Below the pieces are notes generated by a model. It had not been told where the DNA came from and made no database searches. It was given only the letters and a program-made list of their open reading frames with translations. A DNA stretch of 5,317 bases from an uncultured Actinomycetes bacterium (GTDB lineage Bacteria; Actinomycetota; Actinomycetes; Nanopelagicales; Nanopelagicaceae): the NCBI GenBank assembly GCA_903839355.1, contig CAIMBV010000132.1:1-5317 (forward strand). Reading direction: 5' to 3'. The first letter of the stretch is position 1. The number at the start of each line of letters is the position of its first letter. A program made the position numbers and the translations under genes. Below, piece by piece: positions 1 to 5,317 of this stretch.

Positions 1-759
1 CAGGCGCATGCTGCCGGAATTGTTATCGCTGGTAATGATCCAACGGCTCTTTGCCCTTCACTTGCTCAGGCAGTGGCAGCCGGTATTGCTGTGGTCGCAT
101 CAGATTCAGATGTGACTTGCCCTAATCACCTATTCATCAATCAGGCAGTCACTTCAACAATCGGAAGTTCCGAAGTTGATTTGCTTGCCAAGGAAATTGG
201 TAGCAAGGGACAGATTGCAATTCTGTCTGCTGCAGCAACTGCAACAAACCAGAACTCATGGATCGTCTACATGAAGAAGGAACTCAAGAAGTATCCAAAT
301 ATGAAGTTGGTTTCAACTGTATATGGAAACGATGATCCTGCAACCTCATTAACAGTTCTTCAGGGACTACTTTCCGCATATCCAAACCTTCGTGGAATTA
401 TCTCTCCAACAACTGTTGGTATTTCAACTGCAGCTCAATATCTCGACACCCATAAGAGTCTTCTCAAGCATCTGACTCTTACAGGTCTTGGATTGCCATC
501 ACAGATGAAGAAGTATGTGCTAGACGGCACTTGCGCTAAATTTGAACTTTGGAATCCAATCAACTTGGGACAACTCGCTGGTTATGCAGCAGCAAATATC
601 GCCTCGGGAGTAATCACAGGCGCTGCTGGTGACAAGTTCACAGCTGGAAGTCTCGGTGCTTACACAGTTCTTCCTGCTGCGGGTGGAACTGGACCTTCAG
701 TGGTGCTTGGCCCTCCATTCGTCTTCGATAAGACGAATATCGCTAAGTTCAACTTCTAG
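1..759 (+). CDS. rhaS: Rhamnose-type ABC transporter substrate-binding protein, 3' part (5' end outside window)
   Basis: This is the C-terminal 252 residues of a periplasmic-binding-protein-like (PBP type I, sugar-binding) protein. It would be the lipid-anchored or secreted receptor that delivers sugar to an ABC importer. The frame is open from base 1 and ends at TAG 757-759. The GTG at 73 is internal, because the preceding codons already encode typical family sequence (AAGIVIAGNDPTAL, then AVAAGIAVVASDSDV). Rhamnose-binding-protein features seen are the xNDPxAL segment, the DSDV strand end, FELWNPINLGQLAGYAA near residue 181, and the ending VLGPPFVFDKTNIAKFNF, which closely resembles the C terminus of RhaS proteins as I remember them. 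The signal peptide and N-terminal lobe are not in view. The permease and ATPase genes are presumably upstream, since a terminator follows directly. The neighbouring rhamnose isomerase and aldolase support L-rhamnose as ligand. A related AI-2/ribose-type receptor is the main alternative. Confidence 0.85.
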   Translation, partial: QAHAAGIVIAGNDPTALCPSLAQAVAAGIAVVASDSDVTCPNHLFINQAVTSTIGSSEVDLLAKEIGSKGQIAILSAAATATNQNSWIVYMKKELKKYPNMKLVSTVYGNDDPATSLTVLQGLLSAYPNLRGIISPTTVGISTAAQYLDTHKSLLKHLTLTGLGLPSQMKKYVLDGTCAKFELWNPINLGQLAGYAAANIASGVITGAAGDKFTAGSLGAYTVLPAAGGTGPSVVLGPPFVFDKTNIAKFNF

Positions 760-781
760 AGTAAGTATAAAATAACCTGCG

Positions 782-822
782 AAGCGGGTTCCGAGAGATT
801 CTCTCGGAACCCGCTTTTATTT
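782..822 (+). terminator. Intrinsic terminator with a 16-bp perfect stem, between convergent genes
   Basis: Arm 782-797 pairs with arm 801-816 without mismatch (AAGCGGGTTCCGAGAG with CTCTCGGAACCCGCTT), leaving a 3-nt loop ATT at 798-800. The T-rich tract TTTTATTT runs over 815-822. It lies 22 bp after the stop codon of the binding-protein gene, so it closes that transcript. The convergent regulator gene ends 4 bp beyond it. On the minus strand the stem is followed by a sequence that becomes T-rich only about 10 nt later, so it may also end the regulator transcript but less efficiently. Confidence 0.93.
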
Positions 823-825
823 GCC

Positions 826-1839
826 TTAAATACTTCTTGTTGAATTTCTTACAATTAAATGTGGTTGGAATTGAATCTTTTGGTGTGCATGCTTCTCGGG
901 ATTTTCACATTCGGATATAACAAGTTCAGCCGCTGCATATCCCAACTGATATTTCGGTTGCGCAATAGAGGTGAGTGGGACGGTGGCATTTGCTGCAAAA
1001 TCAATATCGTCATACCCAATGACACTCACATCTTCCGGAATCGAATATCCAGCTGCTCGTATTGCCCGAATTGCTCCAAAAGCTACAAGGTCATTGCCGC
1101 ATATAACTGCGGTGAAATTTAAACCTTTTTCCGCAATATGCTCGCTCATCACGGTGCTAGCGCTATCTGCTGTCATCATCGGAATTCTCTGAGTGATGAT
1201 AGTCGGGCGATCGGCTTTAGGAATTCGAGAGATCGCCTCGCGCATTCCTCTCTCGCGCTCAGCAACTTGTGGAATATCAGATTCGCCAGTGAGGCACATG
1301 ATTTTTCTATGTCCCCGCTCATATAAGTGCTCAAGGGCCAACAGACCGCCGTGCGCATCATTTACTTCGACGCTACACGTGTCTAGCCCTATAGATGGTC
1401 GGTCGACCAGAGTTAGGCCAATTCCTCGTTTAGAAATTTCATTAAGACGCTTGTTGGTCTCGTGCGCTGGAGTTATCAAAATTCCACGAACATTCTGACC
1501 AGCTAAAATATCAATGTAGTGATCTTCTTTTTCGGAGTCTTCATCGGTATTACAAAGAATGACTACATATCCGGCCAAGAGAGCTGCATCATTCACGCCT
1601 TTCGCAAGATCTGTAAAGAACGGATTGGAGATATCCGGGACCACTAAGCCAAGGATTCGAGTTTTACCAGCCCGCAATGTTTGGGCTGAAGCGTTAGGAA
1701 TGAACTTCAACTCATCGATTGCCTTGCGAACCCGCTTAAGGGTTTCCGGGGCAAGAATCTCGGGGCGGTTTATTGCATTAGAGACTGTACCGAGAGAGAC
1801 ACCCGCTTTTTCTGCCACTCGGCGAATTCCTGTCGACAT
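826..1839 (-). CDS. LacI/GalR-family transcriptional regulator, probable repressor of the rhamnose operon
   Basis: A complete 337-residue protein of normal family length. Residues 5-26 form the LacI helix-turn-helix (IRRVAEKAGVSLGTVSNAIN), and residues 46-60 (IPNASAQTLRAGKT) form the hinge that contacts the minor groove. The effector-binding core runs from about residue 62 to the end, with hallmarks VVPDISNPFF (66-75), a VDRP segment (146), CGNDLVAFGAIRA (248-259), VIGYDDIDFA (274-282) and PLTSIAQP (288-295). The start is ATG at 1837-1839; the same frame carries a stop shortly upstream, so no longer form is possible. There is no clear Shine-Dalgarno sequence before it. The gene is divergent from the isomerase operon, and an 11-mer next to its start codon recurs before that operon, which points to autorepression plus control of catabolism. 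The effector is inferred to be L-rhamnose or a pathway intermediate; sequence alone does not tell. No gene symbol is assigned because LacI-type rhamnose regulators have several names. Confidence 0.92.
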   Translation of the reverse strand: MSTGIRRVAEKAGVSLGTVSNAINRPEILAPETLKRVRKAIDELKFIPNASAQTLRAGKTRILGLVVPDISNPFFTDLAKGVNDAALLAGYVVILCNTDEDSEKEDHYIDILAGQNVRGILITPAHETNKRLNEISKRGIGLTLVDRPSIGLDTCSVEVNDAHGGLLALEHLYERGHRKIMCLTGESDIPQVAERERGMREAISRIPKADRPTIITQRIPMMTADSASTVMSEHIAEKGLNFTAVICGNDLVAFGAIRAIRAAGYSIPEDVSVIGYDDIDFAANATVPLTSIAQPKYQLGYAAAELVISECENPEKHAHQKIQFQPHLIVRNSTRSI

Positions 1840-1840
1840 G

Positions 1841-1856
1841 ATTGAAACGATACAGC
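1841..1856. promoter_or_regulatory. Putative LacI-type operator next to the regulator start codon
   Basis: ATTGAAACGAT at 1841-1851 is identical to the 11-mer at 1995-2005 and begins one base outside the regulator's start codon. The central CG and AAACG core are typical of LacI-family operators. Taken as a 16-bp site centred on CG, four of eight base pairs are symmetric, so the right half is weak. A second half-site in inverted orientation, TTTCAAT (1862-1868), lies 14 bp away and overlaps the putative regulator -10 box. Binding here would block the regulator's own transcription or translation start. Confidence 0.6.
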
Positions 1857-1866
1857 ACTTTTTTCA

Positions 1867-1872
1867 ATTATC
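1867..1872 (-). promoter_or_regulatory. Possible -10 box of the regulator gene
   Basis: On the minus strand these bases read GATAAT, a good match to the TATAAT consensus. The best -35-like hexamer, TTGAAC, lies about 21 bp upstream, which is too far for a normal promoter, so the -35 contact would be poor. Transcription would start near 1860 and give a leader of only about 20 nt that contains the operator copy. A weak promoter suits a repressor gene. Confidence is low. Confidence 0.35.
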
Positions 1873-1879
1873 GAAGGGA

Positions 1880-1902
1880 GGGTTGAGTTGGGAGTTCAAC
1901 CC
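1880..1902. repeat. Inverted repeat in the divergent control region
   Basis: GGGTTGA (1880-1886) and TCAACCC (1896-1902) are perfect inverted complements separated by 9 nt. No T tract follows on either strand, so a terminator is unlikely. A short second one, CCTCA-AAA-TGAGG, follows at 1910-1922. These lie midway between the two operator copies and upstream of both predicted promoters, so a binding site for an activator such as a Crp-like protein is possible, but the sequence matches no consensus I recognise. Confidence 0.4.
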
Positions 1903-1954
1903 CTATTTTCCTCAAAATGAGGCTCAATTGTTATCTAGATTCCCGCTTTGAGTA

Positions 1955-1984
1955 TTGACCTAACTCGGCCAGTTAAATTATGCT
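1955..1984 (+). promoter_or_regulatory. Sigma-70-like promoter of the isomerase-rhaI-rhaD operon
   Basis: A -35 hexamer TTGACC (1955-1960) matches TTGACA in five of six bases. An 18-bp spacer separates it from TATGCT (1979-1984), which fits the TAnnnT pattern of -10 boxes. Transcription would start near 1990-1992, leaving a leader of about 34 nt that carries the operator and the ribosome binding site. No other promoter-like sequence is seen before 4665, and the three genes follow closely, so this probably drives all of them. Confidence 0.65.
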
Positions 1985-1994
1985 ATTCCATATT

Positions 1995-2010
1995 ATTGAA
2001 ACGATTTAAT
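1995..2010. promoter_or_regulatory. Putative LacI-type operator of the catabolic operon
   Basis: ATTGAAACGATTTAAT is an imperfect palindrome centred on the CG at 2002-2003, with six of eight pairs symmetric. Its first 11 bases are identical to the site at 1841-1851. It begins about 10 bp after the predicted -10 box and ends 2 bp before the ribosome binding site, the classical position for a repressor that blocks initiation or early elongation. The two copies are 154 bp apart, so looping by a tetramer is conceivable. Confidence 0.7.
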
Positions 2011-2024
2011 AAAGAAGGTTGGTC

Positions 2025-3470
2025 ATGACTTTAAATCCGGTTGGCACATCGCGCCTAATTCCTGCTCGGCGTCCCAATAAGAGAGTAAAAGTTGGCTTAG
2101 TTGCGGGCGGTCTTGGAACTTATTGGCCGCAATTTCCAAATCTACTTCCACAACTCAAAGAGTCGGCACAGTATGTTTCAGAGAGAATTTCTGCCTTAGA
2201 TCTGGAACTCGTAGATGTTGGTTTTATTTCAGATGCTCAAGAAGGCGCAATCGCAGCAGAGAAATTGCGTGAGGCAGGTTGCGACCTCATCATCACCTTT
2301 CTCACGACCTATATGACCTCTTCTATGATCGTCCCAATTGCACAGCGGAGCAATGCACCAGTCCTCTTGATCAATTTACAACCGAGTGAGCAGATGGATC
2401 ATGATTCATTTGATACTGGTGCTTGGTTGGCATATTGCGGTGCCTGTCCGCTCCCCGAGATGGCGAATGCATTTGAGCGCGCTGGAGTTCCGTTTCGTTC
2501 CGTTTCAGGTTTTTTAAAAGAGGAGCGCGCCTGGGAGAAGATAACGAGCTGGATTCAAGCAGCAAGCATCCGGAGCATTCTTCAAAATTCGCGTCATGGA
2601 ATCATGGGACACCTATATCCAGGCATGCTAGATGTCTCTACTGATATGACAATGGTGACCACGCACTTCGGTGGGCACATGGAAGTAATAGAGTTTGATG
2701 ACTTGCGAGTGCGAGTTGAGAAAGTCTCTCCAGAGGAAGTAACAAGGATCCTCAAATTAACGCGGGAGATATTTGATATTCACGAGACCGTTCGAGAGAG
2801 CGATCTAGAATGGGCTGCCAAAGTAGCTGTTGGACTTGAGCAGATCGTTGAAGATTTTGACATTACAAGTTTAGCTTATTATCACCGCGGCCTTGATGAT
2901 GAAATTCATGAACGGTTAGGTGCGGGGTTGATACTTGGATGTTCTCTCCTGACGGCGCAGGGAGTTCCTGCTGTCGGTGAATATGAGTTACGCACTTCGA
3001 TTGGCATGCTCATGTTAGATCGAATGGGTGCAGGAGGTTCCTTTACTGAATTTCAAGCTCTTAACTTTAATTCTGGAGTTGTCGAGATGGGCCACGATGG
3101 ACCCGCCCACCTTGCAATTAGTAACGGAAGGCCAATCCTGCGTGGCTTAGGTGTCTACCATGGCAAGCGCGGGGCGGGAGTTTCAGTTGAGTTCGATGTT
3201 GCTCACGGACCAGTCACTGTCTTTGGGGTAACACAACGCCGCAATGGTAAGTATCAGTTTGTCGCTTCAGAGGGTGTAGTCGTCGATGGTCCACGACTGC
3301 GAATTGGCAACACCACATCACTCGTTGATTTTGGCAAGAATCCTGGACAGTGGTGCGACGACTGGAGTGCCACAGGCGTACCTCACCACTGGGCGCTAGG
3401 TATTGGACACAGAGTGAGTGAACTTAAGGCGATAAGCGAAATTCTTGATATCGAATTGATAGTCGTTTGA
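2025..3470 (+). CDS. Arabinose/fucose isomerase-superfamily protein (AraA-like), substrate unknown
   Basis: A 481-residue cytosolic protein, close to the roughly 500 residues of L-arabinose isomerase. This superfamily uses Mn2+ to interconvert aldoses and ketoses. Family features seen, in ATG-start numbering, are YxGMLDVSTDMT followed by HFGGHMEVIE (198-223), GEYELRTS (318-325) with E319/E321 at the first catalytic Glu position, SFTEF (339-343) with E342 at the second, MGHDGPAH (356-362) near the first catalytic His, and PHHWALGIGH (453-462) followed by a C-terminal DIELIVV like AraA. The N terminus departs from AraA: instead of GSQxLYG it has GGLGTYWPQFP, seen in an uncharacterised AraA-like branch as I remember it. 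ATG 2025 is chosen because AGAAGG (2013-2018) sits 6 nt upstream; the in-frame TTG at 2019 would leave no spacing. It heads the operon, 22 bp before rhaI. L-arabinose, L-fucose or another sugar are all possible substrates. Confidence 0.85.
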   Translation: MTLNPVGTSRLIPARRPNKRVKVGLVAGGLGTYWPQFPNLLPQLKESAQYVSERISALDLELVDVGFISDAQEGAIAAEKLREAGCDLIITFLTTYMTSSMIVPIAQRSNAPVLLINLQPSEQMDHDSFDTGAWLAYCGACPLPEMANAFERAGVPFRSVSGFLKEERAWEKITSWIQAASIRSILQNSRHGIMGHLYPGMLDVSTDMTMVTTHFGGHMEVIEFDDLRVRVEKVSPEEVTRILKLTREIFDIHETVRESDLEWAAKVAVGLEQIVEDFDITSLAYYHRGLDDEIHERLGAGLILGCSLLTAQGVPAVGEYELRTSIGMLMLDRMGAGGSFTEFQALNFNSGVVEMGHDGPAHLAISNGRPILRGLGVYHGKRGAGVSVEFDVAHGPVTVFGVTQRRNGKYQFVASEGVVVDGPRLRIGNTTSLVDFGKNPGQWCDDWSATGVPHHWALGIGHRVSELKAISEILDIELIVV

Positions 3471-3492
3471 GACTTCAAATAAGGGAGAAGCA

Positions 3493-4659
3493 ATGTCACG
3501 TCACAGTGCAGTGAATGAGGTACTAAGTCGTCTCAAGATCGAGACGCCTTCCTGGGCTTATGGAAATTCTGGCACCAGGTTCAAAGTCTTTGGTCAACCA
3601 GGGGTACCGAGGGATCCTTATGAGAAAGTTGCAGATGCCGCTCAGGTCAACAAGTTCACCGGCGCAACTCCTAGTGTTGCCTTACACATTCCTTGGGACA
3701 AGGTTGAGGATTACGCGAAGTTAGCGGCTCACGCAAAGGAACTTGGTGTTGTTCTCGGGACGATCAATTCAAATACTTTTCAGGATGACGACTACAAATT
3801 AGGTTCAGTGTGTAATCCTGACGAAAGAATCCGTGCCAAGGCTGTCTCCCACCTCCTTGAATGCATTGATATTATGGATATCACTGGCTCGCGAGATCTC
3901 AAGCTTTGGTTCGCCGATGGAACAAATTATCCTGGTCAAGACAGTATCCGTGAACGCCAAGAGCGTCTCTCTGAATCGCTCAAAAAAACCTATGCAAAAA
4001 TTGGGGAGAATCAGCGTCTTTTGCTTGAATACAAGTTCTTTGAGCCGTCTTTCTACACGACAGATGTTCCCGACTGGGGAACTTCGCTAATGCATTGCCT
4101 TGAATTGGGACCTAAAGCTTGGGTGGTCGTAGATACGGGTCATCATGCACCAGGAACCAACATTGAATTTATCGTCGCCAACTTGCTGCGAGTCAATAAA
4201 CTCGGTGCTTTCGATTTCAACTCTCGTTTCTATGCAGACGATGATCTCATTGTCGGCGCCGCGGATCCGTTCCAACTTTTCCGAATCATGCATGAGGTGA
4301 ATGTCGGCGGAGGATTTGATGAAGGAACCCCGATCTCCTTTGTGCTCGATCAATGCCACAACATTGAAGCGAAAATCCCAGGTCAGATCCGATCAATTAT
4401 GAATGTCCAGGAGGCGGTTGCCAAGGCTGTTTTGGTTGATCAGTCCGCACTTCGAAGTGCCCAGCAAAATGGTGATGTCTTGGGAGCTCATGAGGTTCTG
4501 ATGGACGCATACAACACAGATGTGCGCCCGCTGATCCGCGAGTGGCGTGAGAGTATCGGAATCAATCCCGAGCCTATGAAGGCCTACGCTTCTTCTGGAT
4601 ATGCAGAGAAAATTGCCGCCGAGCGAGTCGGTGGAAACCAAGCCGGTTGGGGAGCATAA
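3493..4659 (+). CDS. rhaI: L-rhamnose isomerase (RhaI type)
   Basis: A 388-residue TIM-barrel xylose-isomerase-like enzyme that converts L-rhamnose to L-rhamnulose in the cytosol, the first step of the phosphorylating pathway. It belongs to the Pseudomonas stutzeri-type RhaI branch rather than the E. coli RhaA branch. Visible active-site elements are SVALHIPWD (61-69), LWFADGTNYPGQD (138-150), LLEYKFFEP (177-185) with metal ligand E179 and K181, VVDTGHHAPGTNIE (212-225) with D214 and H217, FDFNSRFYADDDL (240-252) with D249 and D251, and VLDQCHN (284-290) with D286. Compared from memory with P. stutzeri, the structural-metal His in FHFND is Asp (D241) here. The start ATG has a good ribosome binding site, AGGGAG at 3482-3487, 5 nt upstream. 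It follows the isomerase gene by 22 bp and precedes rhaD by 5 bp, so all three are probably cotranscribed. Confidence 0.92.
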   Translation: MSRHSAVNEVLSRLKIETPSWAYGNSGTRFKVFGQPGVPRDPYEKVADAAQVNKFTGATPSVALHIPWDKVEDYAKLAAHAKELGVVLGTINSNTFQDDDYKLGSVCNPDERIRAKAVSHLLECIDIMDITGSRDLKLWFADGTNYPGQDSIRERQERLSESLKKTYAKIGENQRLLLEYKFFEPSFYTTDVPDWGTSLMHCLELGPKAWVVVDTGHHAPGTNIEFIVANLLRVNKLGAFDFNSRFYADDDLIVGAADPFQLFRIMHEVNVGGGFDEGTPISFVLDQCHNIEAKIPGQIRSIMNVQEAVAKAVLVDQSALRSAQQNGDVLGAHEVLMDAYNTDVRPLIREWRESIGINPEPMKAYASSGYAEKIAAERVGGNQAGWGA

Positions 4660-4664
4660 GCAAC

Positions 4665-5317
4665 ATGTCGGAGAACAAAGCGGTAAAAGAACTCTTGGCG
4701 CGAAGTAATCGATTGGGATCTAATCCAAAAATTACAAATTATGCGGGTGGAAATACCTCAGCAAAGGGAGAGGCTGTCGACCCATCCACGGGTGAAGTAG
4801 TCGAGGTTCTTTACGTAAAAGGTTCCGGTGGTGACCTGGGAACCCTCAAGGCCTCAGGTCTTGCCGCGCTCTACCTTGATCGAATGAGAGCTCTTCTTAA
4901 TGTTTATCGAGGAGTCGAATTCGAAGACGAGATGGTTGCTCTCTTTGACTATTGTTCTTTTGGTCGGGGAGGCGCAGCGCCAAGTATTGATACGGCGATG
5001 CATGGGCTCGTTGAATACGCCCACGTTGATCACCTTCATCCAGATTCCATTATTGCTCTGGCCACCTCGTTAGACGGAGAAGCTCTCACCAAGAAGTGTT
5101 TTGGTGATGAGATCCTGTGGGTTGACTGGCGCCGTCCAGGATTTCAACTTGGGCTCGATATTGCGAAAATTGCAAGGGAAAATCCAACGGCTTATGGCTG
5201 CGTACTCGGAGGACATGGACTCACAACGTGGGGAACTTCCTCAGAAGAGTGTGAGGCGCGGTCTCGCCAAGCGATTGAGAAGGCAGAGAAGTTTCTTCTT
5301 GAAAACGGTAAAGCGGC
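4665..5317 (+). CDS. rhaD: Rhamnulose-1-phosphate aldolase/dehydrogenase, N-terminal part (cut by window end)
   Basis: The frame is open from ATG 4665 to the right edge, giving 217 residues without a stop. This is the class II aldolase domain of the fused RhaD (also RhaEW) enzyme, which splits L-rhamnulose-1-phosphate into DHAP and L-lactaldehyde. The whole protein is usually about 680-700 residues with a C-terminal short-chain dehydrogenase domain for lactaldehyde, which lies beyond the window. Seen are YAGGNTSAK (26-34), VKGSGGDLGTL (51-61), PSIDTAMH (106-113), the zinc-binding HVDHLHPD (120-127, H123 and H125) and GGHGLTTWG (182-190) with the third zinc His, H184. The catalytic Glu of FucA-type aldolases appears to be Asp (D109), which I believe is normal for this fused family. 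It starts 5 bp after rhaI. A GGGGAG at 4649-4654 inside the end of rhaI could serve as ribosome binding site with a long 10-nt spacer, so translational coupling is likely. Confidence 0.9.
   Translation, partial: MSENKAVKELLARSNRLGSNPKITNYAGGNTSAKGEAVDPSTGEVVEVLYVKGSGGDLGTLKASGLAALYLDRMRALLNVYRGVEFEDEMVALFDYCSFGRGGAAPSIDTAMHGLVEYAHVDHLHPDSIIALATSLDGEALTKKCFGDEILWVDWRRPGFQLGLDIAKIARENPTAYGCVLGGHGLTTWGTSSEECEARSRQAIEKAEKFLLENGKA

Noticed and set aside
73..759. Binding-protein gene starting at GTG 73
   Set aside because: The frame is open to base 1 and the upstream codons encode family-typical sequence, so the GTG is an internal valine and the true start lies outside the window.
859..1951. Several plus-strand open frames opposite the regulator
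   Set aside because: They overlap a complete LacI-family gene, their translations resemble no protein family, and they lack ribosome binding sites.
2019..2024. TTG at 2019 as start of the AraA-like gene
   Set aside because: The ribosome binding site AGAAGG ends at 2018, leaving no spacing to TTG but an ideal 6 nt to ATG 2025.
1985..2024. Riboswitch or attenuator in the leader of the operon
   Set aside because: The leader is only about 34 nt and holds just the operator and ribosome binding site; there is no room for a structured aptamer.
4087..5039. Minus-strand open frames of 61-90 codons opposite rhaI and rhaD
   Set aside because: They lie inside well-supported genes and show no domain or start signal of their own; they are shadows of the coding strand.
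1..5317. Mobile element, CRISPR array, tRNA or novel defence system
   Set aside because: No transposase, terminal repeats, spaced direct repeats or tRNA-like folds are visible; gene content is a coherent sugar-catabolism locus.

Overview
The window looks like bacterial chromosome from a moderate-GC actinobacterium. It fits the freshwater acI/Nanopelagicales type (Planktophila-like), but that placement is an inference from protein character and base composition, not a proof. All recognisable genes belong to uptake, control and breakdown of a deoxyhexose, most likely L-rhamnose. Coding density is high, and no mobile element, RNA gene or CRISPR array is visible.

Layout: (1) 1-759, plus strand: the 3' part of a rhamnose-type ABC transporter substrate-binding protein (RhaS-like), entering from the left edge. 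(2) 782-822: a very strong intrinsic terminator between two convergent genes. (3) 826-1839, minus strand: a complete LacI/GalR-family regulator. (4) 1840-2024: a 185-bp divergent control region. It holds a promoter for the rightward operon, a probable weak leftward promoter, and two exact copies of the 11-mer ATTGAAACGAT. One copy abuts the regulator start codon and the other lies between the rightward promoter and its first gene. (5) 2025-3470: an AraA-like isomerase of the arabinose/fucose isomerase superfamily. (6) 3493-4659: an L-rhamnose isomerase (RhaI type). (7) 4665 to the right edge: the N-terminal aldolase part of a RhaD/RhaEW-type rhamnulose-1-phosphate aldolase/dehydrogenase, cut by the window end.

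Proposed logic: the ABC transporter imports L-rhamnose, RhaI converts it to L-rhamnulose, a kinase not in this window phosphorylates it, and RhaD cleaves rhamnulose-1-phosphate to DHAP and L-lactaldehyde. The fused dehydrogenase domain, expected beyond the edge, would then act on lactaldehyde. The LacI protein probably represses both itself and the catabolic operon through the repeated 11-mer. The least explained part is the first gene of the operon: a second aldose-ketose isomerase from a different fold family, whose substrate cannot be read from sequence. It suggests that the operon handles a second sugar beside rhamnose, or that this protein has a different activity in the pathway.
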